64,000 bases of DNA from Chryseobacterium indicum. GTDB taxonomy: Bacteria; Bacteroidota; Bacteroidia; Flavobacteriales; Weeksellaceae. The stretch covers positions 496,001 through 560,000 of the forward strand of contig NZ_JACSGT010000001.1 in assembly GCF_021504595.1 (NCBI RefSeq). Direction: 5' to 3'. Of this stretch, positions 34,319 to 42,312 are shown in pieces (position 1 is the first letter of the stretch; every line of letters starts with the position of its first letter). Below the pieces are notes generated by a model that was not told the DNA's origin, searched no databases, and saw nothing but the letters and a program-made list of their open reading frames with translations. Made by a program: the position numbers and the translations under genes.

Positions 34319-35503
34319 ATGACAGCTTTTAAAATTTTAACATTAGCAGCCGGAACCGCCGCTTTATTCGGGGTACAAAACTCAAAGTTTGAATATAAAG
34401 AACCGGCGGTTCAGAGAACAGTGGTTCAGAATGTCGATAAACCTTCAGAAATAAAGATTAAAGAAAATAAAATTCAGGTGGCATTGCTTCTCGACACTTC
34501 CAACAGCATGGACGGACTGATCGATCAGGCAAAATCCCGACTCTGGAATATCGTGAATACTTTAACAACTTTAAAATATAACGGTAAAGCACCGCAAGTG
34601 GAAATTGCTTTGTATGAATACGGAAATGACGGTCTCAGAGATGAAAATTATATCCGACAGGTAACTCCGCTTACTCAGGATCTGGATCTGGTTTCGGAAA
34701 AACTGTTTGCTTTGAGAACCAACGGCGGAAGCGAATATTGCGGAGCGGTAATCCGTGATGCCTCCATGAACCTGAAATGGGATGACAATAACCAAAGCAT
34801 GAAACTGATCTATATTGCGGGAAACGAGCCTTTCGATCAGGGAAGAATCAGTTATAAAGAAGTCATTCCGAGTGCGAAAAGAAAGAATATTTACACCAAC
34901 ACAATTTTCTGCGGCAGCCGCGATGAAGGTATACAGACTTTCTGGCAAAACGGCGCTTCTTTGGGTGAAGGAAAGTATTTTAATATCGACAGCGACCAGA
35001 AAGTTATTTATATAGAAACTCCCTATGATGTCAGAATTTCAGAATGCAACACCAAACTGAATGACACCTACATTTATTACGGAAGTCACGGTTCGGAATT
35101 TAAAGCCAAACAGATGCTTCAGGATAAAAATGCCGAAGTGCAGTCGGTTTCCAACGCCGTGGAAAGAACGGTCGCAAAATCTAAGAAAAATGCCTATAAA
35201 AACGATCATTGGGATTTGGTCGACCGCGCCGAAAAGGATGTGAACTTCATGTCGGATGTAAAAGCAGAAGAGCTTCCTGCTGAATTGAAAGGAAAAAGCA
35301 AAGAGGAAATAAAAAAAGCGGTTGCCGAAAAATCAGCCGAGAGACAAAAAATTCAGAGAGAAATTGAAGAATTATCAGGAAAAAGACAGGCGTTCATTGA
35401 TGCCGAAATGAAAAAACGAGGAAATTCTGAAGCCGATGATCTTGGAAAAGCGATTGAAAAGTCTGTTTTGGAATTGGCAAAGAAAAATGGTTATACTCTG
35501 TAA
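34319..35503 (+). CDS. Exported VWA domain protein with coiled-coil C-terminus
   Basis: This 394-residue protein has a signal-like hydrophobic start (MTAFKILTLAAGTAALFG). The VWA domain begins near residue 53 with MIDAS DTSNS (Asp59, Ser61, Ser63) and continues with IALYEYGNDGL, LRTNGGSEYCGAVIRDA and LIYIAGNEPFDQG. Residues about 290-394 are Lys/Glu-rich and helical (KEEIKKAVAEKSAERQKIQ). The two Cys near residues 141 and 198 could pair. It is the second gene of the SIMPL operon. It differs from the VWA protein at 31504 but shares the same candidate regulator. Confidence 0.88.
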   Translation: MTAFKILTLAAGTAALFGVQNSKFEYKEPAVQRTVVQNVDKPSEIKIKENKIQVALLLDTSNSMDGLIDQAKSRLWNIVNTLTTLKYNGKAPQVEIALYEYGNDGLRDENYIRQVTPLTQDLDLVSEKLFALRTNGGSEYCGAVIRDASMNLKWDDNNQSMKLIYIAGNEPFDQGRISYKEVIPSAKRKNIYTNTIFCGSRDEGIQTFWQNGASLGEGKYFNIDSDQKVIYIETPYDVRISECNTKLNDTYIYYGSHGSEFKAKQMLQDKNAEVQSVSNAVERTVAKSKKNAYKNDHWDLVDRAEKDVNFMSDVKAEELPAELKGKSKEEIKKAVAEKSAERQKIQREIEELSGKRQAFIDAEMKKRGNSEADDLGKAIEKSVLELAKKNGYTL

Positions 35504-35625
35504 CTCATTATCAGAAGAAATTAAATTTAAATACCAGAAGTGATTAAAAACTAATAACCATTAAAGTTGAATGAAGAATAAATGTTGTTTTCAAAGTTCC
35601 GACAACAAATATTTTGAGTGTGGTG

Positions 35626-35654
35626 ATCCGGTGCAGATTTGCACCGGATTTTTT
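35626..35654 (+). terminator. Rho-independent terminator
   Basis: A 9-bp perfect stem (ATCCGGTGC / GCACCGGAT), a 6-nt loop and a T-run, 122 bp after the VWA stop codon. Confidence 0.75.
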
Positions 35655-35697
35655 CATGGTTTCGGCGGAGGCGAAGCCTCCGCCGAAACCATGAAAA
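35651..35697. repeat. Long GC-rich perfect palindrome
   Basis: A 22-bp perfect stem (35651-35672 / 35676-35697; core GGTTTCGGCGGAGGC) with the 3-nt loop GAA sits directly after the terminator. It resembles the stems of the REP-like elements (TTTCGGCG core) but lacks their GGAGCT and GGCTAGGAT flanks. No gene lies in 35504-35706. Confidence 0.85.
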
Positions 35698-35706
35698 CTT
35701 CAGAAA

Positions 35707-36912
35707 TCATCTTCCAAATTGAAAATACTTCGAAAGCAGATGCTTTTTACCTTTCATGAATAGAGAAGCCATTTCCATTCCCGTCACGGAAAACGTAATT
35801 CCGTTTCCTCCGAAACCAAGAACAAAATAAGAATTTTTAAAATCTTTATGTGTTCCGATGTAAGGCAGTCCGTCTTTGGTTTCCCCGAATGTTCCTGCCC
35901 ATACAAAATCTGTGTAAAAATGATAATCGGGCTTTATCTTCTTCAATGTTTTTAAAATCTCCTTTTCTTTTTTATTTAAAAGAGAATCGCGTTTTTTAGC
36001 ATCATAAAAATCTTCGTCACCGCCGGCGATCAGCATTCTTCCGTCATCCGTTGTCCGCATATACATATAAGGTTCATCGGTATTCCAGACCAGCGTATTG
36101 GTGATATTTTTAAATTTTTTCTTATCAATTTCAGAAACAATGGCATAGGTACTTTTTAAATTCACAAAATGTTCTTTGATAAGATTTTTACTTTCATAAC
36201 CGATGCAGTAGATCACTTTTTTAGCCCTTATTTTAAAACCCGAATCAGCCGTTACTGTATTAAAACCTCTGAAATATTCAATAACGGTCATTTCTGTTTT
36301 ATCAAAAATTTTTAATCCTTTGCTTACATTCAGTTTAAACAGTTCGTGAGCAAATTTAAAAGCATCAATACTGGCTCCCTGCTCAGATACAATTCCGCCA
36401 AAAGTATTTTCGAATCCGAATTGTTTTGAAACCTCATCACTTTCAAGCCATTTTACTTTAAAACCTGCGTCTTTCCTTGCATTAAATTCTTTCTTCAGCC
36501 ATACAACATCCTTTTTCTTGGAAGCAAAATACAGCGATTTTTTTCTTTTAAATCCAGAATCCGATTTAATTTCATCGGTTAATTTTTCAAGCTTATCAAT
36601 GGAATCCGAACATGCCTTATAACTTGCTACAGCTCCTTTTTTTCCTATTTTTTTAATAAGTTCATAAAGAGGAGCATCAATTTCATACTGCAGCATTGAA
36701 GTTGTTGCAGAAGTACTGCCATTGCAGATCTCACGCTTGTCGATAAGAATCGTTTTATACCCGTCGGAAATCATCTGATGGGCAATCAGGCTTCCGGTAA
36801 TTCCACCGCCGATAATCAGTACATCACATTCTTCATCAGATTTCAATGAAGGATAGGAAGCAACCAATCCGTTTTTTAAAAGCCAGAAAGGTTCGTTAGA
36901 TTTAAGATCCAT
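35707..36912 (-). CDS. FAD-dependent oxidoreductase, DAO family
   Basis: This 401-residue protein has the dinucleotide-binding motif DVLIIGGGITGSLIA (about 29-43), LIDKREICNGSTSATTSMLQYEID typical of DAO-family (glycine/D-amino acid oxidase-like) proteins, and the C-terminal FAD site WAGTFGETKDGLPYIG ... FVLGFGGNGITFSV. It should be a cytosolic oxidase or dehydrogenase of an amine-type substrate; the substrate cannot be told. It is divergent from the SpoIIAA-like gene. Confidence 0.9.
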   Translation of the reverse strand: MDLKSNEPFWLLKNGLVASYPSLKSDEECDVLIIGGGITGSLIAHQMISDGYKTILIDKREICNGSTSATTSMLQYEIDAPLYELIKKIGKKGAVASYKACSDSIDKLEKLTDEIKSDSGFKRKKSLYFASKKKDVVWLKKEFNARKDAGFKVKWLESDEVSKQFGFENTFGGIVSEQGASIDAFKFAHELFKLNVSKGLKIFDKTEMTVIEYFRGFNTVTADSGFKIRAKKVIYCIGYESKNLIKEHFVNLKSTYAIVSEIDKKKFKNITNTLVWNTDEPYMYMRTTDDGRMLIAGGDEDFYDAKKRDSLLNKKEKEILKTLKKIKPDYHFYTDFVWAGTFGETKDGLPYIGTHKDFKNSYFVLGFGGNGITFSVTGMEMASLFMKGKKHLLSKYFQFGR

Positions 36913-37023
36913 TGTATTATTTTTTTCTAAATTAACAATAATTACACCTTTTATTCATTTAACATTAATATTGGTTTAATATTTGTTTTCACCGTTCCAT
37001 CAAACCACATTAAAAATAAAAAT

Positions 37024-37404
37024 ATGATAACGATTATTCCAGAGGCTCCGGAAAATGTTGCAGCTTTTAATGCAACAGGAGAAGTGACGAAAGAGGACTT
37101 TGAAAATCTTGTTTTTCCAAGAGTGAAAGCAAAGATTGAGCAATTTGGAGAGCTGAATTATCTGATGTATCTTGACACAGATCTGGATAATTTTACAGCC
37201 GGTGCATGGCTTGAAGACGCTCTTCTCGGATTGAAGAATCTTACCAAATGGAATAGGGCGGCTATTCTTACCGACAATCAGAATGTACAGAATTTTACAG
37301 AAATTTTCAGTGTACTGATGCCGGGAGAATTCAAATCCTTCCCGAAAGGTAACCTTTACAATGCTTTGTACTGGTGCAAAAACGGAAATGAAGTGGAAGC
37401 GTAA
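37024..37404 (+). CDS. SpoIIAA-like (STAS fold) protein
   Basis: This 126-residue protein matches the SpoIIAA-like family (PF11964-type): ENVAAFNATGEVTKEDFENLV at the start, KIEQFGELNYLMYLD, a helix-loop DALLGLKNLTKWNRAAILTDN, and MPGEFKSFP. Proteins of this family have a STAS-like fold and bind lipids or act in stress responses; no kinase or phosphatase partner is adjacent. It is a single gene with its own terminator. Confidence 0.88.
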   Translation: MITIIPEAPENVAAFNATGEVTKEDFENLVFPRVKAKIEQFGELNYLMYLDTDLDNFTAGAWLEDALLGLKNLTKWNRAAILTDNQNVQNFTEIFSVLMPGEFKSFPKGNLYNALYWCKNGNEVEA

Positions 37405-37427
37405 TCTGCTTATTATAAAAACAACGG

Positions 37428-37457
37428 AAAGGCTGTCTTTTTAAAGCAGCCTTTTTT
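37428..37457 (+). terminator. Rho-independent terminator
   Basis: An 8-bp perfect stem (AAAGGCTG / CAGCCTTT) with an 11-nt loop and a T-run after the SpoIIAA-like gene. Confidence 0.75.
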
Positions 37458-37542
37458 GTTGATCTGAAAATTAAATGGTAAGTATAAACACCTAATTATC
37501 AATTTGATACATTCTACGTAAAATATTTCTCATTATTGTGAC

Positions 37543-37550
37543 TACATTTG
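37543..37550 (+). promoter_or_regulatory. -7 promoter element TACATTTG of the lectin gene
   Basis: A perfect TAnnTTTG 30 nt upstream of the ATG at 37581. Confidence 0.6.
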
Positions 37551-37580
37551 TAATGTTAAACAAACAAAAAACTAAAAATT

Positions 37581-37925
37581 ATGTCAACATTCAAATTAGA
37601 CATCATTGCGGGACCACTTTGGAGCAATGACGAAGCACAAAAATTAGGCGGACGAATTGCAGCCGCACATTTAGGAAAATTTACAGGACAATGGTCTACC
37701 ATTGTGGAAGGACAGATGAGCGTTATCGAAGTTGAGCTTAATACTCAGCCTACAGGAGACTCAGAGTATACTTTAGATGTTTTGGCCGGTCCAATCTGGA
37801 GCGACGAAGATGCTAAAGAAGTTTGCCCTGCAATCTGCGCTTCTTACGGAGGAACATGGAACGGACAATGGACTACCGTTGTAGAAGGTAAAATGAGCGT
37901 TTGCGGATGCACATTTAAATTCTAA
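37581..37925 (+). CDS. MVL-type mannan-binding lectin (two tandem domains)
   Basis: This 114-residue protein is made of two homologous ~50-residue units: LDIIAGPLWSNDEAQ ... FTGQWSTIVEGQMSVIEVEL and LDVLAGPIWSDEDAK ... WNGQWTTVVEGKMSVCGCTF. The length, tandem repeat and Trp/Gly spacing match the cyanobacterial MVL lectin family (113 residues, PF12151-type), which binds the Man-GlcNAc core of oligomannose. The second unit has four Cys (VCPAIC, VCGC). There is no signal peptide, so it is probably cytoplasmic or released on lysis. It is a single gene between a strong promoter and a strong terminator. Confidence 0.82.
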   Translation: MSTFKLDIIAGPLWSNDEAQKLGGRIAAAHLGKFTGQWSTIVEGQMSVIEVELNTQPTGDSEYTLDVLAGPIWSDEDAKEVCPAICASYGGTWNGQWTTVVEGKMSVCGCTFKF

Positions 37926-37942
37926 AAAATTAAAATTATGAA

Positions 37943-37977
37943 AATCGGCAGTTTCCGGAGGAAACTGCCGATTCTTT
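37943..37977. terminator. Strong bidirectional terminator
   Basis: A 14-bp perfect stem (AATCGGCAGTTTCC / GGAAACTGCCGATT) with a 3-nt loop between the lectin and the convergent MFS gene. Confidence 0.85.
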
Positions 37978-39179
37978 TATTGTTCGCAGGAAATACATTC
38001 GGTTGTTATTTCTTTTTCTTCGGTTTTTTCCAGACTGTATAATTGCTTATATCTGAAAGCAATGATAAGCCCGATTAACGTCATTCCAACACCTACCAAA
38101 GAAGGATAATTGAAGGAATAACCATTTTCTAAAGGAATACCTCCCAAAAACGCTCCCAAAGCATTCGCACAATTAAATCCGGCCTGCATAAAAGCAGCAG
38201 CCATCATTTCACTTTTAGGTGCGGCTTTCATCATCATAATATTAATCGGTGCAGCAACCGACATCGACAGTGCGCCGCAAACAAAGGTAAGAACTAACGA
38301 TATAGTTTGATATTCTGAAAGAAAAAATACCCCCACTAAAGAACTCATCATTAAGAAAAGTAATAAAACACAGGTCTTTTCAGGGCTCAGTCTGTCAGAT
38401 AAATATCCACCGACTAAATTTCCTACAACCATTCCGGCTCCGGCGAGAATCATTACGTAAGCCATTTGGTTTTCTTTAATCCCGGAAACAATGGTCATCA
38501 AAGGCGTAATGTAGCTAAACCAGGTAAATAATCCTCCAAAACCAATCGCAGTAATCATTAAAACCATCCATGACTGCTTTTTCCTCAGAAATTTCATTTC
38601 TTCCATGAAGTGAGTGTCTTCATTGGTTTCAAGCATCGGAAGCCAGAGTTTTAAAAATAATAAGGCAAATAACCCGATCACAGAAACAATGGCGAAATAC
38701 CATCTCCAGTGAAATGCATGACCGATATACGTTACCAGCGGAACCATCGCGAGATTTGCAATCGTAAGTCCTGTAAACATCAGCGATATATAGAACGCTT
38801 CTTTACCTTTTGCCGCTAATCTCGTGGCAACCACTGTTCCCACTCCAAAAAATGCTCCATGCGGAAGTCCGGAAAGGAAACGGATAATCATCATCGTATT
38901 ATAATCGGGAGCAATTGCTGATAATGCATTGAACAGAGTGAAGATCATCATCAAAACAATCAGCACTTTTTTAGGTGGAAACTTTACAGAATATCCAATA
39001 AGGATCGGTGCTCCCACAACTACTCCAAAAGCATAAGCCGAGATGAGATGTCCGGCTTCAGGAATACTGATCTGCAGACTTTTTGCCATATCGGGAAGCA
39101 AGCCCATTATAGTAAACTCGGTGGTTCCGATTCCCAGACCTCCGATGGCGAGCGGTATTATTCTTTTATCAATCTTCAT
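37977..39179 (-). CDS. MFS transporter, DHA1/AraJ-like
   Basis: This 400-residue inner-membrane protein has about 12 hydrophobic segments. The first helix carries LAIGGLGIGTTEFTIMGLLPDMA, characteristic of the AraJ/PbuE-like sugar or drug efflux group, and the loop 2-3 region has FPPKKVL. It probably exports sugars, nucleosides or drugs by proton antiport. It is divergent from an AraC-family regulator, which may control it. The tail ends in TECISCEQ with two Cys. Confidence 0.9.
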   Translation of the reverse strand: MKIDKRIIPLAIGGLGIGTTEFTIMGLLPDMAKSLQISIPEAGHLISAYAFGVVVGAPILIGYSVKFPPKKVLIVLMMIFTLFNALSAIAPDYNTMMIIRFLSGLPHGAFFGVGTVVATRLAAKGKEAFYISLMFTGLTIANLAMVPLVTYIGHAFHWRWYFAIVSVIGLFALLFLKLWLPMLETNEDTHFMEEMKFLRKKQSWMVLMITAIGFGGLFTWFSYITPLMTIVSGIKENQMAYVMILAGAGMVVGNLVGGYLSDRLSPEKTCVLLLFLMMSSLVGVFFLSEYQTISLVLTFVCGALSMSVAAPINIMMMKAAPKSEMMAAAFMQAGFNCANALGAFLGGIPLENGYSFNYPSLVGVGMTLIGLIIAFRYKQLYSLEKTEEKEITTECISCEQ

Positions 39180-39349
39180 TGTAATTCCTTTTAACTGTAA
39201 TTTTTTTGGGTAACTAATTCACGATCTCTTTCGAAAGTGCAAAATTCGATAGAAATAATCACTTATACTTTAACAGTAATGACTCATATTTGCTCTGTAT
39301 TGACTTTTTTAATTAATTTTGAATTGAATATTAATCAAAAGAGAACATA

Positions 39350-40213
39350 ATGAAAATTCAGAAAGAAAATATTGAATTTGAAGACGGAAAATCTTTTAAG
39401 CTGTTTTCACCATCCCTTAAAAACTGTTTCTACTGGCATTATCATCCGGAAATCGAGCTTGTATATGTAGAAGCCTGCAACGGAATCCGCCATGTCGGTA
39501 AAAATATTTCAGATTTTAAAGACAGCGATCTGCTTTTAATAGGTTCTAATGTTCCTCATCTTAATTTTGATTATAAAATCCAGACCGAATGCAAACAGAT
39601 GGTTTTGCAGATGCGTGAAAATTTTCTTTACGAATACATTATGCCCGTTCCTGAATTTGAAAACATTAAAAAACTGCTGGAACGGTCTTATCTGGGATTA
39701 TCTTTCTCAGGGCAAACCAAAAAAACAGTCGTTGAAAAACTACACCAGATAAAAAACGAAAATTCATTTCATGCTTTTGTCGGGCTCATTGAAATTTTAC
39801 AGATTCTTGCAGATTCCGAAGAAGTAAAAGAACTGAACAGCGAAGACACCCGCATCAAATGGTTTTTAAATGATAAAATCCGGATGGGAACTATTTACGA
39901 TTATATTCATGAAAATTATGATCAGAACCCAAATGTAAATATTATCGCAGAAAACGTGAACTTAAGTACTCCCGCATTCTGCCGCTATTTTAAAAAGCAG
40001 ACCAATATGACGTTTACAGATTTTGTAAACAATTACAGGATTAATCAGGCAAAACTTTTATTGCTGCAAAATAACGGTGTTACAGAAGTCTGTTTTCAGG
40101 TAGGTTTTGAAAGCCTTTCATATTTCAATAAATTATTTAAAAAATACATCGGAGAAACACCTTCCGCTTTCAAGAAAAAACATTTGAGCAGAGTTGAAAG
40201 TAATGCGGTTTAA
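39350..40213 (+). CDS. AraC-family transcriptional regulator with cupin sensor
   Basis: This 287-residue protein has an N-terminal cupin-like domain (about 10-110; FYWHYHPEIELVYVE, DLLLIGSNVPHLNF) and a C-terminal pair of helix-turn-helix motifs (about 185-285; VNIIAENVNLSTPAFCRYFKKQT and VTEVCFQVGFESLSYFNKLFKKYIGETPSAFKK). It should sense a small ligand, perhaps a sugar. It is divergent from the MFS transporter gene with a 170-bp shared control region, a classic regulator/target arrangement. Confidence 0.92.
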   Translation: MKIQKENIEFEDGKSFKLFSPSLKNCFYWHYHPEIELVYVEACNGIRHVGKNISDFKDSDLLLIGSNVPHLNFDYKIQTECKQMVLQMRENFLYEYIMPVPEFENIKKLLERSYLGLSFSGQTKKTVVEKLHQIKNENSFHAFVGLIEILQILADSEEVKELNSEDTRIKWFLNDKIRMGTIYDYIHENYDQNPNVNIIAENVNLSTPAFCRYFKKQTNMTFTDFVNNYRINQAKLLLLQNNGVTEVCFQVGFESLSYFNKLFKKYIGETPSAFKKKHLSRVESNAV

Positions 40214-40239
40214 AACTAAGTTTAAACTCATTTTAAATG

Positions 40240-40353
40240 TAACCGCAAAAGTCAGCAAAAAGAAAAAATCTTTAATTTTTTTTAAACTTATGTGCTCTTT
40301 TTTCACTTAATTATTCAACTTAAGAAACTAAAGTGTTAAAATCTTTTGCGTTA
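40240..40353. repeat. MITE-like element, copy C (internally deleted)
   Basis: It begins TAACCGCAAAAGTCAGC and ends ATCTTTTGCGTTAA. The interior shares AATCTTT, TTATGTGCTCTTTTTTCA and AACTTAAGAAACTAAAGTG with copy B, with a deletion of roughly 45 bp. It lies just past the AraC gene. Confidence 0.65.
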
Positions 40354-40385
40354 AAAAAGTTTAGACAAGTTTACTGATATTTATT

Positions 40386-40862
40386 TTAAACCAATCCTTT
40401 ATATTCTTTCCATTCCTCAAAACGATAATCGATAACCTGCTTCATCAAATCGTAATTTTCGTACGTATCTTCGATGTGATAAAATGTTTCATATTCGTAA
40501 TCATTCTCTTCCGCTTTTGTATCGAACAGATTTACATAATCATCTGCAAAAGAGCTGAACCGGTTTCCAAAATCTGTGTCGTCTTTATAATAATCCTTCG
40601 CGAAAGCATTTCCTGTTTCGTTCAGATCATATTCAGAAAATTTTCCATCCATGAAATCTATGATGAATTCAGCGCCGGTAATTTGTCTTCTTTTTAAACT
40701 TTGAATATCTTCTTCATGATCTTCTTTAAATTCTTCCGATATTAAATCGTTATTGATACACCAGTTCAGAAACATTCCGGTGTGTGTTGCGCCGTTTTTT
40801 ATTGGAAGTTCTTCAGGAAAATCGCTGCCGTAATGCCATGAAGCATCATCATATTTAGACAT
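40386..40862 (-). CDS. DUF7832-like acidic cytosolic protein
   Basis: This 158-residue, strongly acidic protein opens with YDDASWHYGSDFPEELP ... ATHTGMFLNWCINNDLISEEF, a pattern I know from the DUF7832 family, followed by TGAEFIIDFMDGKFSEYDLNETGNAFAKDYY. The function is unknown. Acidic small single-domain proteins of this type are often immunity or anti-toxin proteins, but no toxin gene is adjacent, so this is only a possibility. It is divergent from cinA. Confidence 0.75.
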   Translation of the reverse strand: MSKYDDASWHYGSDFPEELPIKNGATHTGMFLNWCINNDLISEEFKEDHEEDIQSLKRRQITGAEFIIDFMDGKFSEYDLNETGNAFAKDYYKDDTDFGNRFSSFADDYVNLFDTKAEENDYEYETFYHIEDTYENYDLMKQVIDYRFEEWKEYKGLV

Positions 40863-40974
40863 ATTGAATGATAGTTTTAAACAATTTTATCCAAAAATAG
40901 AAAAAATCAATTTATATTGCCCGTCACAGGGAAATTTCCGTCATTTGTACAGAAAATTTTTTCGACCAAATTAT

Positions 40975-42228
40975 ATGAAAAATGCCGTTCTGATCACTAT
41001 TGGTGACGAAATCCTTTCAGGAAGCACTGTAGACACCAATTCTAACTTTATTGCTGCCGAACTGAAAAATATTGGGATAAAAGTGGTACAGATTTTTACC
41101 ATTTCAGACCAGATTGAAACCATTAAAAAGACCATCTCTTATGCTTTTGAGCTGGGAGATATCATCATTACAACCGGAGGTTTGGGGCCTACAAGAGACG
41201 ATAAAACCAAAAAAGCCATTGCCGAATTTTTCAATGATGAAATCGCTCTGGATGAAGAAACTTTTGCCCATCTTAAAGCATACATGGAAAAGAGGGGAAG
41301 ATCAGAAATTCTTGAAAGAAACCGCGAGCAGGCTTTTGTTCCTACAAAATCCAAAGTGTTCCAGAACCATTTCGGAACTGCACCCTGCATGATGATGGAA
41401 GAAAACGGAAAACTCCTTTTCAGTCTTCCCGGAGTTCCTTATGAAGTAAAACCATTAATTAAAGATCAGATTGTTCCTTATTTAAAAGATAAATTCAGTC
41501 TGCATTATCTTTCCACGAGAATTGTTTCCGTAGTCGGAATTCCGGAAAGTATTCTTGCAGATACAATTGAAAACTGGGAGCTTGCCTTGCCGGAAAATCT
41601 TTCTTTGTCATATCTTCCTGTGGGAACCCGTGTAAAACTGAGGCTTACTGCAAGCGGAGAAGATGAAAACATTCTGAAACAGCAACTTGAGGAAGAAATT
41701 AAAAAGCTCCTTCCTTTGGTGAAAGATCATGTAATCGCCACTTCGCAGGATAGAATAGAAAAAATCCTTGCCGATATTTTAACAGAGAAAAAGCTGACTC
41801 TTTCTACTGCCGAAAGCTGTACCGGAGGCGAACTCGCAAAAATGATTACTTCTGTTTCAGGAAGTTCGAAATATTTCCTTGGCGGAATTGTTTCTTATGC
41901 TACAGAAAAAAAGACAGATATTCTAAAAGTAAAAAAAGAAACCGTAGAAGAATTTACTGTTGTGAGCGAGCAGGTTGCGGCAGAAATGGCAGAAGGCTGT
42001 CAGCAATTATTTCATACCGATATTTCTTTGTCTACAACCGGAGTTGCAGGTCCCGGAAAAGGAGAGGACGGAAAAGAGATCGGAACTGTTTTTTACACCA
42101 TAAGAATCCACGATAAGGAAGTGACTTCAAGATTATATATGCCACATCTGGAAAGACAGGATTTCATGCACTTTGTATCGCAGAAAGTTATTCAGGATTT
42201 GGTGGCTGTCTTAGTAAACAATCAGTAA
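40975..42228 (+). CDS. cinA: CinA family competence/damage-inducible protein, nicotinamide-nucleotide amidase
   Basis: The ATG at 40975 (MKNAVLITIGDEILSG) fits the conserved N-terminus; longer readings to 40864 are not supported. The 417-residue protein has the MoeA-like (COG1058) domain with GDEILSGSTVDTNSNFIA and TTGGLGPTRDDKT. The C-terminal CinA domain (about 255-417) has LSTAESCTGGELAKMITSVSGSSKYF and STTGVAGPGKGEDGKEIGTV; the Ser of AESCTGG is the amidase nucleophile in the family. It should recycle nicotinamide mononucleotide to NaMN. Confidence 0.95.
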   Translation: MKNAVLITIGDEILSGSTVDTNSNFIAAELKNIGIKVVQIFTISDQIETIKKTISYAFELGDIIITTGGLGPTRDDKTKKAIAEFFNDEIALDEETFAHLKAYMEKRGRSEILERNREQAFVPTKSKVFQNHFGTAPCMMMEENGKLLFSLPGVPYEVKPLIKDQIVPYLKDKFSLHYLSTRIVSVVGIPESILADTIENWELALPENLSLSYLPVGTRVKLRLTASGEDENILKQQLEEEIKKLLPLVKDHVIATSQDRIEKILADILTEKKLTLSTAESCTGGELAKMITSVSGSSKYFLGGIVSYATEKKTDILKVKKETVEEFTVVSEQVAAEMAEGCQQLFHTDISLSTTGVAGPGKGEDGKEIGTVFYTIRIHDKEVTSRLYMPHLERQDFMHFVSQKVIQDLVAVLVNNQ

Positions 42229-42312
42229 TCTTATAAATTTTTAATTTTTTTTTAATTAATTCTGCATAGGTTTTTCACGGTTTTTGACGTTAGTGAGAAA
42301 AATATCAAAATC

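Noticed and set aside
35571..35759. 62-residue frame running through the terminator and palindrome
   Set aside because: It is made of hairpin sequence and overlaps the end of the FAD oxidoreductase gene.
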